From Harmonia axyridis (Eukaryota; Arthropoda; Insecta; Coleoptera; Coccinellidae): DNA of 64,000 bases. Location: positions 78,342,798 through 78,406,797 of the forward strand of contig NC_059501.1 in the NCBI RefSeq assembly GCF_914767665.1. Direction: 5' to 3'. The notes below the pieces were generated by a model. That model had not been told where the DNA came from, searched no databases, and worked only from the letters and a program-made list of their open reading frames with translations. This document shows, piece by piece, positions 57,759 to 64,000 of this stretch (position 1 is the stretch's first letter; every line of letters starts with the position of its first letter). A program made the translations under genes and the position numbers.

Positions 57759-58434
57759 GTTCCTATAGAGGGCGCTAAGTCATAAGTTCATTGTTTTGTT
57801 CATTTTTCTTCGAAATTTCAAATGTTATGATAGGATTTTCTTAACAGAAACAGAAGTTCCATCAAATTCGCATGAAAAACCTGAAGGTCGCAAAGCGATA
57901 GTTTCAGGCGTTCTGGAGTTATGGCTGAAAGAAGATATTCTTCAACTGATGCACTGCGAAAAACCAAATTGTTTAGGTACTGACAAAAACAGAAATCCCA
58001 TCAAATTTGTATGAAAAAAACCAGAATGTCGCAAAGCGATAGCTTCAGGCATTTTGGAGTTATGGCCGAAAGAAGACACAATTTAATTTTTCAGTGCATC
58101 AGTTGAAGAATATATTTTTAGGCCATAACTCTAGAACGCCTGAAGCTATCGCTTTGCGACCTTTTGGGTTTTTCATACAAATTTGATGGGATCTCTGTTT
58201 CTGTCAGAACTTAAAGACACAATTTGGTTTTTTGCCGTGCATCAGTTGAAGAATATTTTCTTTCGGCCATAACTTCAGAACGCCTGAAACTATCGCTTTG
58301 TGACCTGCAGGTTTTTTCATGGAAATTTGATGGAATTTCTGTTTCTGTTAAGAAAATGCTATCATTACATTTGAAATTTCGAAGAAAAATCACCAAAACA
58401 ATGAATTTATGACTTAGCGCCCTCTATCGGAAGC
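57759..58434. repeat. Fold-back element with four copies of an internal motif
   Basis: Outer ends TCCTATAGAGGGCGCTAAGT and CTTCCGATAGAGGGCGC (complement) lead into arms of over 300 bp that pair along most of their length. Each arm contains the same block of about 110 bp twice (GTCGCAAAGCGATAG, CAGGCGTTCTGGAGTTATGG and variants): two in plus and two in minus orientation. No coding content. It fits a fold-back or MITE family. Confidence 0.75.
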
Positions 58435-60202
58435 AGCAAAAACAAATTTATCGAGAGTATATTTTGTCCCCAATAAACAAGATATTATATCTTAGAAGAG
58501 ATCTAATTTCCTCAAAAATGTTGAGCCAAACTGAAGTTACAGGCACTTCAATAAGTCAGATTTCTCCCTTTCCCCTACCCTTATTTGATGTCGTAAAATC
58601 GAAAGTGACAATTCAAAAAGATTGAGAATTTTACAAGGATTACAGATGATATTCTTTCTTCAACTTCATATGAAACATTTTCGAGTGAAATTAATTTTCT
58701 ACTAGACGGTAGCTATTACGCCCCCTAGTTAGAGGTATGAACTTCAAAACAATTTCTAGTGTGTTTTCTTGTACACTTTAGTGGTAAAAATTCTTACCGC
58801 TAGTCTCTACAGTGAGTGGATCCTGAAATATAGCCGCTTACCTCGGTTATTTGCCCATCCTGTACATAAGGAGAAGTCGTGGTGGCCATTTGAATGATAT
58901 CATTTTAGCTTACATGATGGTAAAATGTTATGCTGTGATATGAGAAAAGAATTGAAACAATCACATGTATCTCTAAAAGAAAGCATTCGCGGTCCCACTT
59001 TTTTCTTGAAATGATCCGTGGAATCGGTTATTTTCGTTTGTTATTCCAATTAAGGAACATTCCGTAAAGTCAATTCAAAACTCTTCACAATTAAATTGCA
59101 ATTTGGGTAAGTGTATACCGATGACGAATACAAAAATCACAAATGGCAAAACAAGGGACGGCGTTGACAAAGAGGATTTATAAAGGATAACAGTAAAACT
59201 CGGACATAGACGTGCTCATTGTGCAATAAAAGTAATCATCTTGTTAGCGATAATAAACTCATAAACTGATGAAGGGTCCGATTTTCTCAATTACATGTTG
59301 ATTTCAAAGAAAAGTAAAATGAATATTTCTTTCATTTTATGGAAAAATCGTCGTTCTTCGTCTTTGCGAGAATTCTGAAATTTTATGTATTGAAATTCAT
59401 GGGGGGTAATTACCCTCAGTACTGCCCATTTATGCACCCTTGCCTTTTGAAAAAAAATAGAAAAATTCACCATAACAACCAAGGACATACCAAACACTCA
59501 AATATATTTTAACCACCCAAAATATGACATAACTTGAAAAAAATCATATTAAAATTGTATGTAAAATCAAAATATTAGCATATCCAAAAGTACAAATATA
59601 AATCCACATAAATATCAACCCGATAGAATAGCCATCTGCTCATCCTCAAGCTTGCTGAATATTAAGCCAAGAGACGTCTTTGAATTTTGTTTTACCTTTA
59701 AATTTTATCATCGCTATTGGAGAAGGCATTTCCTACATATTTATTATTAACCTTCTATTCAAAAAACCCTGCATCGATTTATTTATGCCCAAAATCAGCT
59801 ATTCCTATCTCTTCACGTACACCGACTAACTTCCTATTCCGCAGGCAGTTAGCAATTCCAGACAACCTCCAGATGATCAGATTATCCATCACAGGGACTT
59901 TATTGACACTCACCCGCATCTTTCAGAAAGTCCGACTGGACGTACAGCAATAAATACGTTTTGTTTTCGTATTTTACGACCTTATATCGATGTCTGCGCC
60001 TCTTTTTGGAACCGATGCATTTTACGACAGGAACGTAATGGGCCTGATGGAAAGGTAGAACTGACCGGCATCGCAAACAGATCGCCTTTGGAATGGGGAA
60101 GTATAGGAAGGGATTTTCGATAGGGGTATAGCGGAGGTCGACTTATCTGAAAGACAATAACACAAGTTCCCTACAATTGTTGCACATAAGCATTGTTAAG
60201 TA
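58435..60202. other. Unassigned DNA
   Basis: No recognisable gene or transposon. The 78-residue frame at 59717-59953 was not recognised. 59960-60130 is somewhat GC-richer. Otherwise AT-rich background. Confidence 0.4.
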
Positions 60203-61129
60203 AAGGGTGTTTTTTTTAGAGCTATAGAACTTTAAATTGAAATAAAACAACGATGGATTATTCAATTGACATGAATTTTATTTATCCGCAAGATAATCTT
60301 GTGGCATTACATTTTAAATATGATTTCTGGCATATAACCGCCACGGTTGGCTCGCTTGTAGTCCAATCTGGACGTCCAATTTTCGATGACTTTTCCAACA
60401 TTTGTGGCCGTATATAGGGTATAACACGGCGAATGTTGTCTTCCAAATGGTCAAGGGTTTGTGGCTTATCCGCAGATACCAATGACTTTACATAGCCCCA
60501 CAGAAAGTAGTCTAGCGGTGTTGAATCACAAGATCTTGGAGGCCAATTCACAGGTCCAAAACGTGAAATTAGGCGGTCACCAAACGTGTCTTTCAATAAA
60601 TCGATTGTGGCACGAGCTGTGTGACATGTTGTGCCGTCTTGTTGGAACCACAGCTCCTGGACATCATGGTTGTTCAATTCAGGAATGAAAAAGTTAGTAA
60701 TCATGGCTCTATACCGATCAACATTGACTGTAATGTTCTGGCCATCATCGTTTTTGAAGAAGTACGGACCAATGATTCCACCAGACCATAAAGCGCACCA
60801 AACAGTCAGTTTTTCTGGATGTAACGGTGTTTCGACATACACTTGAGGATTAGCTTCAGTCCAAATGCGGCAGTTTTGTTTGTTGACGTAACCATTCCAC
60901 CAGAAGTACGCTTCATCGCTAATGGACGTAGTGCGCGATACGTATTCTGCACAGAACCATTATTTTCGAAATAAAATTGCACTATTTGCAAGCGTTGTTC
61001 AGGCGTGATTCTATTCATGATGAATTGCCAAACCAAACTGAGAATAAGTCACTTCACGGCTGTTGAATCGGTCGCCATCTTGAACAATAATACCAACTTA
61101 AAGTTATATACCTCGAAAAAAACACCCTA
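60203..61129 (-). mobile_element. DD41D-type mariner deletion derivative with both terminal repeats
   Basis: Terminal repeats of about 30 bp start GGGTGTTTTTTTTAGAG on one side and GGGTGTTTTTTTCGAGG on the other. The transposase begins MNRITPEQRLQIVQFYFENN and reaches YRALRP. It then jumps frame directly to ISDEAYFWWNGYVNKQNCRI (first catalytic Asp). The rest is open at 60282-60842 with LTVWCALWSGGIIGPYFF, VQELWFQQDGTTCHTARATI (second Asp) and SCDSTPLDYFLWG. Counting the residues between the second Asp and the Asp of L-D-Y-F gives 41, as in the DD41D (rosa-like) group. Roughly 110 codons between the helix-turn-helix and the catalytic domain are deleted, so it is nonautonomous. Confidence 0.85.
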
Positions 61130-61249
61130 TATAACGACAAGGAACCTTGATTAATTATATACCATCAGCAAATGTGATGGGATGATAAAGAAAATTAGCA
61201 TCGAAAAAACATTCATTACGATACTAAGTAGAAAAGAGGTTTGGGAAAA

Positions 61250-61440
61250 GCAGTCCACTATCCCAGTTCTCAGAAAGAATACCATCAAATGGTATACAGA
61301 TGGTTCCAAAACCACGACGGGGACTGGCGCTGGATATCACTAGGCCACAATCTAAGTGTCTTTCAGGCAAAGATACTTGCAATAGAAAGATGTGTAGAAA
61401 TCAACATAGCAAGGAACTATCGGAAACTAACACAAAAAAA
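61250..61440 (+). mobile_element. Non-LTR retrotransposon RNase H fragment
   Basis: In one frame the strand reads TIKWYTDGSKTTTGTGAGYH, then after a one-base shift VFQAKILAIERCVEINIARN. These are the first Asp (Y-T-D-G-S) and Glu (A-E-I-x-A-I, here Lys in place of Glu) regions of RNase H in Jockey-like elements. Frameshift and truncation make it dead. Confidence 0.7.
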
Positions 61441-61510
61441 TCGCTTGCCACAGAGGTAGACTTAAAGAAGAAGAGTTTTGTGAGATCGAAATTGGAAGAT
61501 AAACATCTAG

Positions 61511-62143
61511 GGGGTTGTCCATTAATCACGTGAGGCTTGAAAGGGGGGGGAGGGGTTTGATAAAAATCACGAAAATAACACAAGGGGGAGGGGGGGGTTG
61601 TAGTAAGATATCTCGTGTATTTATTTTTTCGTCAAACGCGCGATTTTTAAACAAATATTCTCTGCGTTATGCGCGAAAATGCTGAAACCGAGTGGCTTGA
61701 TGAAACCGATGTTGATTTTCAACAAAGCAACAACTGACCTGCAAGATGCTTATCCAGTTGTTAGTGTTGAAGAATGTCTTGCTAATCCGTGGTCCGAGGA
61801 CAATATACATTAAATATATTCATGTACTAGTACAACACATGTTTTTTCCTATGATTACACTCTTCGTTTATTATTATTGTTATGGCAATCAAAAAAAACT
61901 TGCAACCTGGTGTAGACATTTTTATTATGGTCCTTAATTTCAGAATAAAATAAGATTATAGTTTATACCTGTATTTAAATTAAGATAATATTCAGAAAAT
62001 TTTAAGATTCGTTGTAGGTACTAAAAATACACGTGATGTTGAGAAGGGGGAGGGGGTGTGGTCTTAAACCTCACTACGTATCACCAATGGGGGAGGAGGG
62101 GTTGAAAAATGCTAAAGAAGATCACGTGATTAACGGACAACTC
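61511..62143. mobile_element. Nonautonomous DNA element with G-rich subterminal tracts, CTAG flanks
   Basis: Terminal inverted repeats read GGGGTTGTCCATTAATCACG and, from the other end, GAGTTGTCCGTTAATCACG, followed inside by strings of G (near 61542 and 61585; 62046 and 62090). CTAG flanks both sides (61507-61510 and 62144-62147), a possible 4-bp target duplication. The interior has no recognisable transposase. Element size about 633 bp. Confidence 0.65.
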
Positions 62144-62400
62144 CTAGAGAGATATTGTGGACGACGTAGACAGGAAACAATTGACATGGTTCGAACATAC
62201 CAAATGAATGGATCAAACAAGATGGCCAAGAAAATTATTGTATTGGGCACTTTCAGAAAGACGGGAAAGAGGGGAAGACTGAGATGGAGATGACGTCCGA
62301 GAAACCATGGTAGCAGGAAACTTGGAGAAAGATATGTGTTTTGACTGAAGGATCAGCAGGAGATGTAAATAATTCGATGTATATATAATCATTTCCATAT
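62144..62400 (+). mobile_element. Non-LTR retrotransposon C-terminal fragment
   Basis: Plus-strand text RRRQETIDMVRTYQMN, MAKKIIVLGTF, GKRGRLRWR and (next frame) DDVRETMVAGNLEKDMCFDR corresponds to the C-terminal H-x-x-R-M...K-R-G-R-P-R-x-R-W...D region of endonuclease/RT-type retroelements. Frameshifted and short. Confidence 0.6.
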
Positions 62401-64000
62401 GAAAAAAGATTATTGATGTTAAGTTTTTGAAACAACGATAAGTATTATGGGCATCCCTCAAGGAACAACCACATTTGAGAGGCTAGCTTCTGTTGTTGAC
62501 TCCGCTTGTATGTTGTTTTTCACCAAGTGTTGCTCATCTCAACACTTTTTCAATGTACTGATGAGAGCTGAAAGCCCGAAACACGTGTCTACGGTTAGCG
62601 TTTTTCCTTGAGGGATGTCCATGAATCTTATCTCTGTTTATAATTGTTTCTACAACTTGAATTTTTAAGGGGTTACAGCTCACCGTGACCTTAGAATATA
62701 TTGATTAGAACTGCTCTAACTACTATCCCATTTATAGCTCGCCTTCAAGTTCCAGAAACCTGATGAATTCTAGTGTCTCGGGAGGCTTCAAGCAGGTTAC
62801 ATCCACTATCCTGCAATTTTTCTGTCCAATACACTTTGAAGACAAATTTATAAATTCCATTATTAATGAAAATTAACGACAATTGGCAATAATGATGATA
62901 GTGCCTTTATTTGCATGAGCGAAGGCTAGCTTAACTCTCAAATAATAAAATTATAGTGGAAAGTGCTGTATATTATGCTTCTAGCATAATATATTCAGAC
63001 CAACAAAAATAAAGAGATTCAAACCAGCCATTTCCATTTAATTACCGATTCAAAAAAATATCGTCCCGGAATGTTCAATTAGTTCGAGATCAGCAGATCC
63101 GAGAGGGCCATTGTTTCGACGCATAAAACCGATTCATAAACACCGAAAATCAATTCGGAAACCGTCGCGAAAAAACATACCTGTTTGTTCCCGACTGGTC
63201 GTACGATCGATCCGAACGTGGGGCCGGCGAATCCACAAGTTGCGATCGTTTTTCAGCAGATCAATCGGGTCTTCCACCTCGACACATTATTATAAATCGC
63301 TTTGTTTTTCTCGTCAGCCAGGAGCCGATTCCACGCTCGAAATGAACTGCAATTTTTTACAGCGCGGGACGCAATAAAAACACAAAGGTAACGTCGGTGT
63401 GGTATTGGGATGCTGGAATCCAATTTCGGAGTTGGAAATATCGGAGCGATCTTAGGAATGTTGTTGTGGCTTTTCATACAACGCGCAATTGGTATGAGGG
63501 GAGTTGATGGTCTTTCAGTGGTTGTTGATGTGAGTCGTAATGTTGTTTTGGTGGTCGAGGAGATGGAGCAATTTTTGAATAGCTCTTGTCTGAACAGGTC
63601 GTCATATAATTTCGTATCGGTGTCTGTAATTTTTGAATTTTGAACAAGATATGGTCTCACTCTCTCATTACGGATCAATTTGTGTCTTTCCGACGGACCG
63701 TGATCTCGATAACTCTTGATCGGAAATTTTCAGGGTAGGTTTGGAACTCTAAGTCTGCGGTTAGACTCGTTAATCTGAGTAGGGGTTCCGTAAATATGAA
63801 TGTTCGCAATTTTGTTTACTTGATCATTTTAAAACTGCAATCGATAATAATAGAATTTTCAATTCAAAGTCAAAATAAAAATTTCAAAATTGACAAGCAC
63901 ATTTATAAGAAAGAAAAAACTCGAAGTCTCAGTGGCGGCAGATCCGAACATGAATTGATTCTACATGTAGATTCAAAATGATAATTGTCGTTATCGATCT
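62401..64000. other. Unassigned DNA with a GC-rich non-coding island
   Basis: 63050-63420 is GC-rich relative to its flanks, non-repetitive, and has caudal/Abd-B-like AT motifs (ATAAAAC, CAATAAAAAC) in a CG-rich setting. A 141-residue minus-strand frame (63253-63678) overlaps it without recognisable domain. It is a candidate regulatory island or an unrecognised exon. No gene called. Confidence 0.3.

Noticed and set aside
57370..58870. Transposon bounded by ACAGGGTG and CATCCTGT text around the fold-back element
   Set aside because: The two ends match over only a few bases and no target duplication was seen.
63253..63678. 141-residue minus-strand frame
   Set aside because: It spans a GC-rich island and Thr-rich low-complexity text. 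No domain, promoter or splice support.

Overview
The window reads as insect nuclear DNA: AT-rich, gene-poor, with intron-containing coding sequence, arthropod-type core promoters (TATA plus TCAGT initiator), many decayed mariner transposons of several groups, and 5'-truncated non-LTR retrotransposons. A beetle is my guess, but nothing in the sequence fixes the order. No rRNA, convincing tRNA, CRISPR or bacterial-style operon was seen.

Layout. 1-20 kb: no recognisable host gene. It holds mariner relics (1.9-3.6, 11.3-12.1, 13.6-14.3, 15.2-15.5 kb), inverted-repeat elements (4.75-5.3 and 5.65-5.83 kb), a degenerate tandem region (7.1-8.2 kb) and a few GC-richer islands without ORFs. 20.08-42.77 kb: a complete higher-order tandem array, the main feature. 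Its regular unit is about 4.4 kb. Each unit carries one intronless minus-strand gene for an unrecognised 269-residue protein and, in the spacer, up to three diverged sub-repeats (C, A, B). Three gene copies are intact and nearly identical (28537-29346, 32944-33753, 37349-38158). The leftmost recognisable copy (20322-20428) is a remnant, the next is split by a non-LTR retrotransposon (24009-25879), and the rightmost (41666-42340) is a decayed pseudogene. The four copies with an undamaged 5' half all have a TATA box about 30 bp before a TCAGT initiator and about 70 bp before the ATG. The decayed copy has lost both elements.

42.8-51.3 kb: a transposon graveyard, including a non-LTR fragment nested inside a mariner-like relic (44.6-46.3 kb), a perfect-stemmed hairpin (47.75 kb) and a retrotransposon RNase H/C-terminal fragment (48.0-48.5 kb). 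51.9-52.6 kb: a short three-exon gene with a THAP zinc-binding domain, the only recognisable host-type domain in the window. 54.9-62.4 kb: further mariners, a fold-back element (57.76-58.43 kb), an internally deleted DD41D-type mariner with both terminal repeats (60.2-61.1 kb), and a nonautonomous element flanked by CTAG (61.5-62.1 kb). 62.4-64 kb: unassigned, with a GC-rich non-coding island.

The candidate undescribed system is the array: a lineage-expanded, promoter-bearing gene family whose protein has a basic N-terminus, an acidic repeated centre and a basic, Cys/His-containing C-terminus, embedded in spacers that are themselves built from duplicated blocks. Its function cannot be read from the sequence. 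Tandem amplicons of this kind are known in settings such as testis-expressed clusters, but that is only an analogy.
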